DNA of 64,000 nucleotides from Epithemia pelagica. Its lineage: Eukaryota > Bacillariophyta > Bacillariophyceae > Surirellales > Surirellaceae. The stretch is taken from the NCBI GenBank assembly GCA_946965045.2, contig OX337238.1:2790001-2854000 (forward strand), written 5' to 3'. Positions 18,810 to 30,436 of the stretch are shown piece by piece. Numbering within the stretch: the first letter of the stretch is position 1; each line of letters begins with the position of its first letter. Both the position numbers and the translations under genes were made by a program. The notes under the pieces were generated by a model. The model saw only the letters and a list, made by a program, of their open reading frames with translations, searched no databases and had not been told where the DNA came from.

Positions 18810-21800
18810 GTGACATTGTCTGATCGCATCCCTGATCATACCAGGATGACCTTCCTCATGCAAGCTGTCGAAAAGGTACCTGATCTCCGCCGTGTCAAGA
18901 TCTTGGATAATGTGGTGAACACCAAATCCGGTGCAAAATCTCTTTGCTACCAATCATACTTCCGTCTCCTTCTAGACGCAGCTTATGACCATGATCAAGC
19001 AACCCAGTCATCTGTTCATAGTCGCCGTCGACATGTCAAACAACATGAATCACTATATGGCCAAGATACAGATGCTGACATAACCTCACAAGATGATATG
19101 GAGTATCATGTCCACAACACCAAAGCGACATCTGAATCTCCATCCTCTTCGTCCAAGGTTAGTCTACCGCGTGACCTATGGTTCAAACTTTCTGAAGAAG
19201 ATCGCAAGTTGATCATTGAGTATAACAAGATGATTCAAGCACCTTCATCAACAACACCGAGGAAAGTGCAAGCACATGCCCTCGACATTGATCCGGAACC
19301 TGATCCTGACCCCAACCAAGTTGCATCTGATGATGGCTCACCTGGCGTAGTCCCTGAGCATCCAGATGATTCCGATCCGGTTACACAATTTATCAACCAA
19401 GCCATGACGACTGATATCAATCACCCGGCAACTGACCTGACTAGTGTTCTTTCTAACGCCAAGTCCAAGACGAGCAAGAAGGTTACTTTCAAAGCCAACA
19501 TGCATAAACAAGCAGGACATGTTCCACGCTATTTGTTTTCCAGGAAATCTACTTTACCAGGAAATCAATTGATTGACCGTGGTGCTAATGGAGGACTTGC
19601 TGGTTCTGACATGCGCATCCTTTCTAAGACTGGCCGCCATATCACTATTGTGGGTATTGATAACCATGAACTTACTGGACTTCCTGTCGTCACATGTGCC
19701 GCAAAGTTTGAGACCAATGATGGACCTATTGTCGGCATCTTCAATGAATATGCTTATTATGGCAAGGGCTTATCTATCCATGCTCCTGGTCAATTTGAGC
19801 ATTTCGGACTTGCTGTTGATGAACGATCTGTTAAAGTTGATGGTAAACAACGCATCACTACACTTGATGGTCGTGCTATACCCCTTCACATCAAGGATGG
19901 GTTAGCCTACATCCACTCCTTGGGTATTCCCAGCGACGATGACATGGATACCTTACCTCAGATAATCTTCACGTCACCTGACACATGGGATCCTGGTGTT
20001 CTGGATCATTCGTATTCTCCCACACCCTCTGACAATGATCCTGATTGGAAACACGTCAAGACTGATGGTAGTATGTCGAACCATCCATATGACAACTATG
20101 GGGAGTACACTGATCGTGTTGTTTGTAACCTCAATCTCCTTTTGGACCTCCCATACGATCATGGACCTGACGACGCACCCTTCTTTTCTATCTATGCTGA
20201 CGCAGAAGGTAATGATCCTACACTTCATGCCTCTGTCCACCGTCGTTACCAGGAAGCGTATGACTGGAAGAAGTTCCGTCCATTCTTTGCTTGGCAATCT
20301 GAAGATGTTATTGCCGATACGTTCAAGCACACTACACGTAATGGTAGCATTACTTTTGACCACGACACCCTCAAGAAACATTTCAAGGCTCGCAATCCGG
20401 TCCTTAATATACCTCGACGCCATGAACCCGTTGCTACTGACTCGGTTTTCTCCGACACCCCTGCTGTTGACCATGGCGGTAAAGTCGCACAAATCTTTGT
20501 TGGTCGAGATACTCTGGTTACTGATATCTATGGGATCAAGTCAACCAAACAGTTTGTCAATACTCTTCAGGACAACATCCGGTTTCGTGGTGCCATGGAG
20601 ACTCTTATCAGTGATGGTGGTTCATCTCTCATCTCTCAAAAGGTCAAAGACATTCTTCGCACTTTGCTTATTGGGGAGTATCGATCCGAACCTTATCATC
20701 AACACCAGAATAAGGCTGAAAACCGTTACCAGACCGTTAAACGTATGACCAACGCTCTCATGAATGCCACTGGTTGCCCTGCCAACACCTGGCTTCTTTG
20801 CCTTGAGTATGTATGTGACTTATTGAACCATACATCATCACCCACCCATTCCGGTCGCACTCCTCTTGAGGCTCTCTCTGGACGCCCACCCGACATTACT
20901 CATCTCTTGTTCTTTCCTTTCTGGGATGAGGTTTACTACCGTGTCGACCCCGCTGAACCCAATTCCGGTTCATATCCATCTTCTTCTGATGAGAAACTTG
21001 GCCACTGGGTTGGTTTTGCTCACAAAGTTGGTGATTCTTTTACTTGGAAGATTCTCACCCAGGATAACCAGATAATCTACCGTTCTGCCGTTCGCCGTGT
21101 TGAATCCACTACACCTAACCTACGTGTGGATCGACCTTCAGGGGCGGATTCGTCTGAGAAGGATGACAATGACAAGCAAGCTGACACTGTCTTCATTCGC
21201 AGTGATAGTGAAGATCCATCCAAACCAATGCCCACGATCGATTTTGACGACATGATAGGACGCACATTCTTATGCGACACAGAAGAAAATGGGGAGCGAC
21301 ACCGTGCACGTGTCATCAAACGAGTCATTGATCTTAATGAAGAAGCAACGAAACAGGAAGAACGTGTCAAGTACATCTACCGAAAGACAAATTCTGATGT
21401 TGATGAGATGATATCCTATAATCAACTCATGGAGTATATCGAACGAGATAACCAAGCTCAAACCTCTGGAGATAATCTTTTCAGGTTCAGGGACGTCATT
21501 GCCCATCAAGGCCCACTGAACACAACTGATCCAGATTACAAGGGGAGCAAATATAATTTGCTTGTTGATTGGGAAACAGGGGAGACTACCTATGAACCTT
21601 TATCACTCATCGCCAATGATGATCCGATCACTGTGGCAATTTATGGAAAGAAACATGGTTTACTCAACGAACCTGGATGGAAGCATTTGAAACGTTATGT
21701 CAAAACAAGCAAACGTCTCATTCGAGCAGCCAAACAGTCAAGGATCAAACAAGTTCACCATTCCGTCAAATATAAGTTTGGATTCCAAGTACCACGCAAT

Positions 21801-23531
21801 TATGAGGAAGCTGTCGCTCTTGATAAACAACATGGCAACACGAAGTGGCAGGATGCAACAGAATTAGAATTGTCACAGATCCAGTCCTACAAGACATTCA
21901 AGGATTTTGGGAAAGCCATCTTCAATAAAGGGAAAGTATCCAATGCACCTGAAGGATATCATAAGATACGTGTACATCTTGTCTTTGACGTAAAACATGA
22001 TGGACGACATAAAGCAAGACTTGTCGCAGATGGACATCTCACAAAAGAACCTGTTGAGACAATCTATTCAGGTGTTGTTTCCATTCGCAACCTCCGCATT
22101 GCCTTATTCCTGGGTACTTTGAATGACTTGGAAATATGGGGAGCAGATATTGGAAACGCATATCTGGAAGCCTTGACAGGGGAGAAAATTTTCATTGTCG
22201 CAGGACCTGAATTCAAGGAATAAGAAGGTCACATCCTGATTATATACAAGGCACTTTATGGATTGAAGTCATCAGGCACACGCTGGCATGATGTCTTATT
22301 CGATGTTTTGACAGACATGGGATTTTCACCAAGCAGAGCAGATCCGGATATCTGGATGAGGAAAGCACCTGGAGAAGACTGTTACGAATACATTGCCGTA
22401 TATGTTGATGACTTAGCCATTATTTCTACTGATCCTGGGAACATCTGCAAGATCCTGAAGGAGAAATACAACTTCAAACTCAAAGGAGATGGACCTATTG
22501 ATTTCCACTTGGGATGTTGTTACACCAAGGATTCTGATGGAACATTAGTAGCAGATCCAAGACGCTACATTGGTAAGATGATGGACACTTTCGAACGAAT
22601 CTTCAAGGAGAAACCCAAGAAAGCCAAAACACCTCTTATTGGTGGAGACCATCCTGAATTGGATGATTCTGAGCTCCTTGATGAAGAAGGTACTAGCCAT
22701 TTCCAAACTCTGATTGGACAACTCCAATGGGTGATCACTATTGGTCGTTTCGATGTCTTCACCGCTACAATGACGCTATCACGCTTTCGTGCTGCTCCGA
22801 GGAAAGGACATCTTGATAGAGCCAAGCGTATCTATGGATACCTTGCACATCTCCCAGAAGGCGCAATCAGATTTAGGATTGGAGAGCCTGATTATTCAAG
22901 TCTTCCTACCCAAGAATTTGATTGGACTCGCACTGTCTATTCGAATGCAAGTGAACGTATTCCTGAAGACTGCCCAACACCTCTTGGCCGCTATGTTACC
23001 ACAACTCATTATGTTGATGCCAATCTCATGCATGACATAGTCACTGGTAAATCCGTCACTGCTGTTCTACATTTGTTGAACGGAACACCTATTGACTGGT
23101 ACAGCAAGAGACAGAGCACGGTGGAAACTGCTACCTATGGATCTGAGTTTGTGGCTGCAAGGACAGCAATAGATCAGATTACAGAATTACGACATTCTCT
23201 CCGCTACCTTGGAGTACCTATCCGAGAGCGAAGTTACTTGTACGGAGATAACAGATCTGTTGTGCTCAATGCAACCGTTCCTCATTCCATACTATCCAAG
23301 AGACACCATCTTCTGTCATACCACCGAGTTCATGAAGCCATCGCAGCAAAGTATGTTGCATTCTACTGGAAAGATGGAAAGACCAACCCTGCCGATATCC
23401 TTAGCAAACATTGGGATTTCGTATCTATTTGGCCCATGCTCAAGCCATTGTTGTTTTGGAAAGGAGAAGTTCAAGACCTCAACAAATCCAATGATGACAA
23501 GGCTGAAACGACGAGTTGTGGGGAGTGTTAG
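18810..23531 (+). pseudogene. E2 pol: protease, integrase, reverse transcriptase, RNase H
   Basis: The continuation of the gag frame; no start of its own (18810 is GTG). Protease: DRGANGG near 19576, where E3 has DCGANGG. Integrase: D,D,E core with VATDSVF near 20434, LISDGG near 20608 and HQNKAENR near 20701; the usual HHCC zinc finger is not evident. Reverse transcriptase: VHLVFDVKHDG, then YVDDL near 22401. RNase H: acidic residues in HYVDAN, YGSEF and YGDN. The frame is broken once by TAA at 22221-22223, where E3 has TTA at about the same position. It ends at TAG inside the start of the 3' LTR. Apart from the MITE and this stop the protein looks complete. Confidence 0.92.
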
Positions 23532-24308
23532 AATTCTCACCGTCTATGGTGGTTAGATTCTACATCTCATCGATTCCCCATGTCACATAGCCTCGTGCTA
23601 TCGCATCATGCCATCTAGCTTCGAGCTATGTTCCCTAGCTTTGCGCTATATCGACCTATATTTCTTCGCAAATCATGAAAAGTGAGAATAGATTGACGAA
23701 CTCACTCTCAAGACTAAACTGGGTCGTGCGGTATTACAACGGACGCAAATTTGGCCGTTGCTCGGACATTATACTAATGCCCTAAGCGTACGCGCCCGAA
23801 ATCATCGAGCGCGCCCAAGCGACATCCGAGCGCTGTCGGCATCTATCCGACCCAACGGTCTAAGTATCCCAAGCACGACACACGATCACGCGAGACCATA
23901 TTTCCATTCCCACAATCTCCAAATTGTCAACAAGCTGCGCGCCATGGAAACAACTATGCCAACCCAAAGCAAGAGCTGTTGACCCTGTATATGTTATCCG
24001 TCCACATATACATGTCATATACATCACATGAATCGACTCCAACTATTCCAAACCTGTTGCCGCCAAGAACCTATGACACATGACCCTTGGCAGGACCGAA
24101 CATTTCACGTAGACCTATCGTAGTAATCAACACACAATCTAACAATATCACCATTTATCACATCTTCTTTTGTGTCCCGACTATCCTTCTGATAGACTTC
24201 GACTTGCTTGCTTCTCTGACCCTGAGAAGCTTGTATCGGTTGGTGACCTACCTGATTGTCTGCTCTACCGAGCATCAATGTCCCTACGATTCAGAAAGAA
24301 TTGTAACA
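23526..24308 (+). repeat. E2 3' long terminal repeat
   Basis: Preceded by the purine-rich tract TTGTGGGGAG and followed by the target duplication CTGAT. 783 bp. Confidence 0.95.
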
Positions 24309-24313
24309 CTGAT

Positions 24314-27300
24314 CACACCAGGATGACGTTTCTTATGCAAGCTGTCGAGAAGGTACCTGACCTTCACAGAGTTAAAATCCTGGACAACGTTGTCAACACA
24401 AAATCTGGAGCAAAGTCTTTACGTTATCAATCGTACTTCTCCATTTTGATGGACGCAGCATATGACCATGATCAAGTCACGCAATCTTCTGCAACTGGTC
24501 GTCGTCGTAGTGTCAAGCAACACGAGCAACACGAAACACAACATGATATTGAGGGATCCCTTCAGGAAGATGATGCATATCAGATAAACAATACCAACGT
24601 CCAAGATGATAACACGGCATCTCCAAAAGCCAGTCTTCCTCGTGACCTATGGTTTAAACTTCCTGAGGATGCTCACAAGATGATTGTTGAGTATAACAAG
24701 AACGTGCAAGCTCCTACTCCAAGTCCAAGAAACGTACAGCAACACTCCCTTGACATTGATCCTGAACCTGATCCTGACCCTGGTCAAGATGTTTTCGACG
24801 ACCTGGACAACCTCACATATCCGCAGGATGATTCCGATCCAGCCACCCATCTCATCCATCAAGCAATGACGTCAACCGACCTCAATCATCCAGCTTCTGA
24901 TTTGTCTAATGTTCTATCCAATGCCGCATCCAAGACGAGTAAGAAAGTTAGTTTCAAACAGAAAGAGCACAAGCAGAAGATCCACATGGCTCAGTACATG
25001 TTCTCTCGAAAGTCAACCTATACTGGGAATCAACTCATCGATTGCGGTGCCAATGGTGGTTTAGCCGGAGCTGACATGTGTATCCTTTCCAAGACAGGTC
25101 GTAACATCACGACTGTGGGAATCGACAACCATGAGCTTACTGGTCTCCCTATTGTCACTTGTGCTGCCAAATTTGAAACTAATGACGGGCCAATCGTCGG
25201 CATCTTCAACGAGTATGCATACTATGGAAAAGGACAGTCTATACATGCGCCTTGCCAATTAGAACATTATGGACTATCTGTGGATGAACGTTCTGTCACG
25301 GTGGATGGGAAGCAACGCATCACTACTCTTGATGGACGTGCTTTACCTCTCTGTATCAAGGATGGTCTTGCCTATATTCAGTATTTGGGTGTTCCTTCTG
25401 ATGACGACATGGACAGATCTGCTAAAGTTGATGGCAAACAATGCATCACTATACTTGGTGGACGTGCTATCCCTCTTCACAGCAAAAATGGATTATCATA
25501 CATCCACTCCCTTGGTATCCCCAGTGATGATGACATGGACACATTACCCCACATCATCTTCACGTCACCTGACATCTGGGATCCTGGTGTTTTAGATCAT
25601 TTGCATCCTGCCTCATCACCTGACAGTGCTTCTAACTGGCAACAAGTCAACACTGATGGTAGTATGACGCATCACCCACATGACAATGACAATTATGGGG
25701 AGTACACTGATCGTGATGTCTGTAACCTCACTCACCTTTTGGATTTACCTTACAAACATGGACCTGATACACCTTCCTTCTCCTCACCCCTTATTGGAGA
25801 CTCTTGTTCCACTCTGTACCATCAAGATCACAACATGAGGACTGAGAAGCGTTATCCTACCGTTAAGAAGATGCCTTACGTCATCATAAACGTTTCTGGT
25901 CATCTTCCTCTTCAGATCCTCAATGGTCGCCCACCTGATTTTTCCCAACCCCTTTTCTTCCTTCTCTGCGACAAGGTCTTCTCCTTTACCGAATCTTATG
26001 CACCCTATCTTTGTCCGGATGCCTCTTCAGGGGAGGAGTCACTTCCAAATAAACCCAATGACAAGCAAGCTGACAGCGTTTTCATTTGTAGCAAAGGTGA
26101 AGATCCATCCACACAAATGCCTACGATCAAAAACTGCGACAAAATTTTTGGACAAGCGTTTCCTTACAAACCAGCAGAGGGAAATGGGGAGCAACAACAA
26201 GCATGTATAATCCAACACGTCAATTTAGAACAAGACGCTTTCAAGCAAGAAGCATGTATCAAGAAGTACATTTTCTGCAAACACAATTCCAATATTGACA
26301 AGAAGGTGATCTCATGCAGTCAACTTGTGGAATACAATGGACAGGACAACCAGGAACAGGCAACTGAAGATGTTGTTTTCCAATTCAGAGATGTTGTCAT
26401 ACATCAAGGACCTTCGAGCAGTAACAACAACCCTGACTACAAAGGAAGTCGCTGGAATGTACTTGTCGATTGGGAGACTGGGGAGATGATCTTTGAGCCT
26501 CCAACACCCACCATAACCATTGTCTATGGCAAGAAACATGACCTACTGAATGAACTTGGATGGAAGCATTTCAAGCATTTTGTCAAGATCAGTGAATGCC
26601 TCATTCAAGCTGCTAAACAGCAGTCAAGAATCAAGCAACTGAGTCTTTTTGTCAAGTACAAGTTTGGTTACCCACACGTTCCACAGACACACAAAGAAGC
26701 AATTGTTTTAGACAAGCAACATGGCAAAAACAAGTGGCAAGACACTACCGATTTTGGACCCTCACAGATTCAATCACTCAAGACATTGAAGGATCATGAT
26801 CAAGTTCAAGTCCATCTTGGGAAAATGTTAGATGCACAAGAAGAGTATCACAACAAGATTCAAGTCTATCGTGTGAAACATGATGATAGATGCAAGGCAC
26901 TTCTCGTCACGTGTGAACATTTTACCAAAGAACCAGTTGAGGCAATCTGTCCATGTGCTATTTCCTTTTGCAACTTCCATACTACCATCTACCTTGGGCC
27001 TCTCAATGATATGGATATATGGAGAGCATACATTGGAAATGCATGCAACCTGAAAGCTTTAGCTGGGGAGAAGACCTTGATAGTCGCAAAACAAGAACTC
27101 AAGGAATTATGTCACACCTTGGTTACCTACTACAAGACCTCAAATGGATTCGATTCTTCAGGAGAACGTCAACATGACTGTTTATTTGATGTCTTTCTTG
27201 ATATGGATTTGTCACCAAGTAAAGCAATTCCCAATGTTTGGATGAAGAAAGCACCCGGGGAGAAGAGCTCTGAAGGTATCTGCAACAACTTTACACTCAA

Positions 27301-27580
27301 GAATGATGGATTTATTATCAACTGCCTCAGACGTTTTTATACACCAATCCAGAAGATGTTCTCGGCAAACATTGGAAATTCTCCACATGCTAGACAATGT
27401 TCAAGACCTTCTTCTTCTTCTGGAATGGAAACAATCACAAGAACGACAAAGGAAAATAACAATCCTCACTCGACGAATTGTGGGGAGTGGCAGAATTCTC
27501 ACCAACAACTAGGTTGTGGTGGAATCTACAACTCATCGACTGATGCTAGTATTTTATGGCATCCGATGACATTTTCGTAA
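24314..27580 (+). pseudogene. E3 pol derivative lacking integrase core, YVDD and RNase H, but open
   Basis: The rest of the E3 gag-pol frame. It begins at HTRMTFLMQAVEK and stays open for 1088 codons, ending 93 bp inside the 3' LTR. Compared with E2 it keeps the protease-like region (DCGANGG near 25039). It then loses most of the integrase, with only a region around the glutamate recognisable near 25815. It retains a divergent half of reverse transcriptase and lacks the YVDD box and all of RNase H. It also has an in-frame, diverged 114-bp duplication (25301-25414 and 25427-25540). The deletions all preserve the frame. With gag the ancestral polyprotein was about 1417 codons. It cannot encode a working integrase or polymerase, so mobilisation in trans is inferred. 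Confidence 0.85.
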
Positions 27581-28196
27581 AAGTGAGAAAAGAATGACGG
27601 CATGCTCGCAGACCTTTTAATTTCGGCCAAGGCATGCTCGCAATGCACGCGTTATGAGCGACCGATCGGATATTAATTATGGCCCAACACGTGCGCGCCC
27701 ATTATTCTCAAGCGCGCGCAATCAATATCCGAGTACGCACCTCCACGACTTAGCCCAACGACCTAAGTAACCGAAGCACAAATCATGATCACCCGAGACC
27801 ATATCTCTATTCCCATAAATCAAAGAATGCAAACAGCAACGCGCCAAGGAAACTACCTATATCATGACAAAGCAAGAGCTGTTGGCATTGGTATATGATA
27901 TACAAGTGCATATACTTCCAATACACAATATCAATGTCTACTCCAACCATACCAGTCCTGTCAGCGCCATGAATATATCAGTCATGCACCCTGACCAGAC
28001 CTGCACACCCACACACACACCGTAGTCCTAAAGCTCACAATCATTAACATTACCATATCATCACGTCTTCAGTGTCCTGACTATCCCTACGATAGAACCC
28101 TTGGGTTTCCTTTGTTCTCTGACCCGTGGAGAACCTTGGTATCAGTTGGTAATCGATTGTGGCTCTTCTAGAGCGTGTATTGATGAATCTCTACTA
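27488..28196 (+). repeat. E3 3' long terminal repeat
   Basis: 709 bp, preceded by a TTGTGGGGAG polypurine tract and followed by the ATCGG target duplication at 28197-28201. Confidence 0.92.
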
Positions 28197-28201
28197 ATCG
28201 G

Positions 28202-28936
28202 TACGCACCACCAGCAACCAATGGATGACCTTGCAAAAATTGTCGATCTGCGGCAAGATATGAATGTGCGGCTGTTACCGTCTATAATCGCTATATTGTC
28301 GTGATAGGTGGTTCTCTCTGCGCAAACGATTTGTCGTCGGTTGATATAATCGATACAGCTATCGAAAGCAACCACACTGTGATTTCGGGACCATCCATGA
28401 CAGTTCCGCGGTCTGGTTGTGCATGTGCTGTCATTGGTAATCGCATTTTTGTTGTTGGAGGCTTAAGTTGTTGGACAGCTCTCGCCTCAGTAGAGTACTT
28501 GGAAATTCATGATGCTTCAGGCAATGAGACAATGAACACAGCAAGCACAGTGTTTCCATCCTCTTGTCGTTGGACACGTCATGACAAGCTGAATCTTTCC
28601 ATCCGACGGAGTTTTCATGCAATTGCAGCTGTGGGATCCTGTCTGATTGTTATGGGAGGTACGAGAGCTGGGACCACTGCAGAAGTCTTGGATACTTGTC
28701 GAAACACTGTGTGGACCCTTCCCCTATCAACGTTGTGGCGTTGTTCTTTCAGTGCTGTGGTTCACTCAAGAGGAATTGCAGTGATTAGTGGAAGTTTAAT
28801 TGCTTCTTGTGAGACACTGTCGTTGATTGACAAGAATACGTGGTGTTTTCGTCGACTCACTGAGCAGGTGTCGAGTGCAATGTTTTCAAAACTCCCTGTG
28901 ATCAGAACCTATTACAGTAATGAAGGAGTCGAATGA
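28202..28936 (+). pseudogene. Kelch gene K2, 3' part
   Basis: Continues the kelch gene cut at 13185. The first 60 bp contain a frameshift and a stop relative to the paralogues, so K2 was decaying independently of the insertion. From 28301 a good frame runs to 28936 with IVVIGG, FVVGG and LIVMGG strands and the family's C-terminal NTWCFRRLTEQV. The C-terminus ends earlier than in K1 and differs after the last kelch strand. Confidence 0.88.
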
Positions 28937-29011
28937 GCGCAAAGCTGTCCAGTGAGAACCTATAAATTGTGCATGTAGAACACGTTCATAAAAATAGAAA
29001 GAAGAAGTACA

Positions 29012-29843
29012 TTGTGGCAGCAATTCAAACCTGATATGATGGTATGTCTTGGTGGCGGGTCTTCAATGGATGCGGCCAAGTATATTCGGGCCGCGATGTA
29101 CGAACATCCTAAATTGTCGCTGCAGGATGCAGTGGCCCGATTCCTGGAATTGCGACAGCGTACATGTCCTTTCCCGGTCCTGGGATCGAACTTCCACTGT
29201 TCTCGTACCGTTGGACTCCCGACATTGCCATTATTGATTCTAGTTTTTGCGAAAAGTTACCCCCAATCCTGATTGTCTACGCCGGTATCGATACCATTAC
29301 GCATGCTACCGAAACACTTGTGTCGGTTGCGGCCAATGATTTTACGCAGGATGATAGACTTCGAACACTTCAGCTCTTGACTGACAATTTAGTCGGTTCC
29401 TTTGTTACGGGAAACGCCGACGCTCGCGATGCTGTTCATCACGGTGCTACCTTGGCTGGTTTGGCCTTTAGGAACAGTTTTTCGGGCATTGCGCACAGCT
29501 TGGCACACAAAATGGGAGCTGTGTTTCATCTTCCACATGAATTAGCATGTGGTATTATGTTGCCTCACGTGATTCAATTCAACAGTTCGTTGACACCCAC
29601 CCGCATGGGAGTCTTTCCAGGTTATGATTATCCAAAAGTACTGGAACAGTATGCGACCATTGCTCGCCACTTAGGACTACTCCAGCAGGACGGCAAACCG
29701 CATACCAATACGGAACTCATGGAAGCGTACATTGCCAAATTATATGACATGTATGATGCAATGAGTGTTCCCAAAACCTTTTTGGAAGCTTGATGTTCGG
29801 AAGAAGTGTTCTTGGATCAACTTGACGATATTGCACTACAATA
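29012..29843 (+). pseudogene. Relic of AdhE-type iron-dependent alcohol dehydrogenase domain
   Basis: The translation matches the alcohol dehydrogenase half of bifunctional acetaldehyde/alcohol dehydrogenase (AdhE): CLGGGSSMDAAK at the nucleotide-binding loop, TPDIAIID, GIDTITHATE, and AHSLAHKMGAVFHLPHE. The iron-binding Asp and His residues of the last two motifs are all present. It is broken. It has no start and begins abruptly at 29012. Near 29160-29200 the frame shifts and about 30 residues, including the usual TTSGTGSE segment, are missing. The codon expected to be glycine after FLEA is TGA (29791-29793), and homology continues to a second stop at 29841-29843. The N-terminal aldehyde dehydrogenase half is absent. 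It lies 75 bp after the K2 pseudogene, so it is a truncated duplicate carried into this locus. Confidence 0.85.
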
Positions 29844-29912
29844 AGAACCCTTTTTTTGACTAAGAACTTGGACTAAAAGTTTAGGATTGCGAAGAATGCA
29901 TCGTGCTGATAG

Positions 29913-30278
29913 TCATAGGAGGAACAAGCCATAACGACGTTGTAGTCGCTCCAACTCCTGAGCAAGTTCTTGACGTTGCTCCTGGAGAGCCGGAAGATTC
30001 TGAAGTCTGTCTCGGAGGACAATTCGTTGTTCATGGAGTTGCTTCTTGGTTTTACGCATCGATTCCTTATCCTGATTGGATCCAATACCAGAGTTGAGAA
30101 GAAAGTTAAGGTTATTGATTTCCTCTTGAACCATTTTAAGCTTCTTGAACGTCTTGTGTAACGCTGTAATTTGATTCTCCAAGACCTCCATCTGTTCTTG
30201 AATATCTTGGACGATTGCGAGAGTGACGTCTTCATCAAGGAGAAGAGTAGCGCTGTTGTTGGAGCGAGTAGAGAGCAT
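29913..30278 (-). CDS. Small coiled-coil protein, unknown
   Basis: An open frame of 121 aa from ATG 30278. The composition is protein-like: long heptad-patterned helices rich in E, Q, L and K (about residues 18-55 and 72-115), separated by a short glycine/asparagine turn, suggesting an antiparallel helical hairpin or coiled coil. No domain is recognised. It lies 158 bp beyond the stop of the membrane-protein gene on the same strand, so it could be a separate small gene or a terminal exon of it. There is no paralogous copy in the other modules, so conservation cannot be judged here. Confidence 0.5.
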   Translation of the reverse strand: MLSTRSNNSATLLLDEDVTLAIVQDIQEQMEVLENQITALHKTFKKLKMVQEEINNLNFLLNSGIGSNQDKESMRKTKKQLHEQRIVLRDRLQNLPALQEQRQELAQELERLQRRYGLFLL

Positions 30279-30436
30279 GTTTATCGGGTTTGTTGGTTGA
30301 AGCTGGATGCTGTAGAAAGGTTTGGGTTTCTTGTTTTGTGACTACAGATTCAAACCGGAATGAAGAAAGGTCGGCGAATCGTGGTTCCGAATGCGAATCA
30401 CGGCTGTTACTGGTGGTGGGGAAGTGGGGCTCTGTT

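Larger units (their letters stand above)
15490..24308 (+). mobile_element. Ty1/copia element E2 (CoDi-like), nested in E3
   Basis: LTRs of 783 bp (15490-16272 and 23526-24308) differ at about four positions by eye. Target duplication CTGAT lies at 15485-15489 and 24309-24313. The element is 8819 bp including a 433-bp MITE plus its TA duplicate. Order: LTR, primer site, a 259-aa pre-gag ORF, leader repeats, gag, MITE, pol (protease, integrase, RT, RNase H), LTR. It is inactivated by the MITE and by one stop codon in RT. The few LTR differences indicate a recent insertion. Confidence 0.95.
13186..28196 (+). mobile_element. Ty1/copia element E3, non-autonomous, split by copia E2
   Basis: Two 709-bp long terminal repeats (13186-13894 and 27488-28196) differ at about eight positions by eye. 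Target duplication ATCGG is at 13181-13185 and 28197-28201, inside kelch gene K2. Without the nested element E2 (15490-24308 plus one 5-bp duplicate) E3 is about 6.2 kb. It has a tRNA-Asn-like primer site, a decayed pre-gag region, a leader with repeated motifs, and gag fused in frame to a pol that lacks integrase core, YVDD and RNase H. Its LTRs have diverged more than those of E2, in keeping with E3 being the older insertion. Confidence 0.93.
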
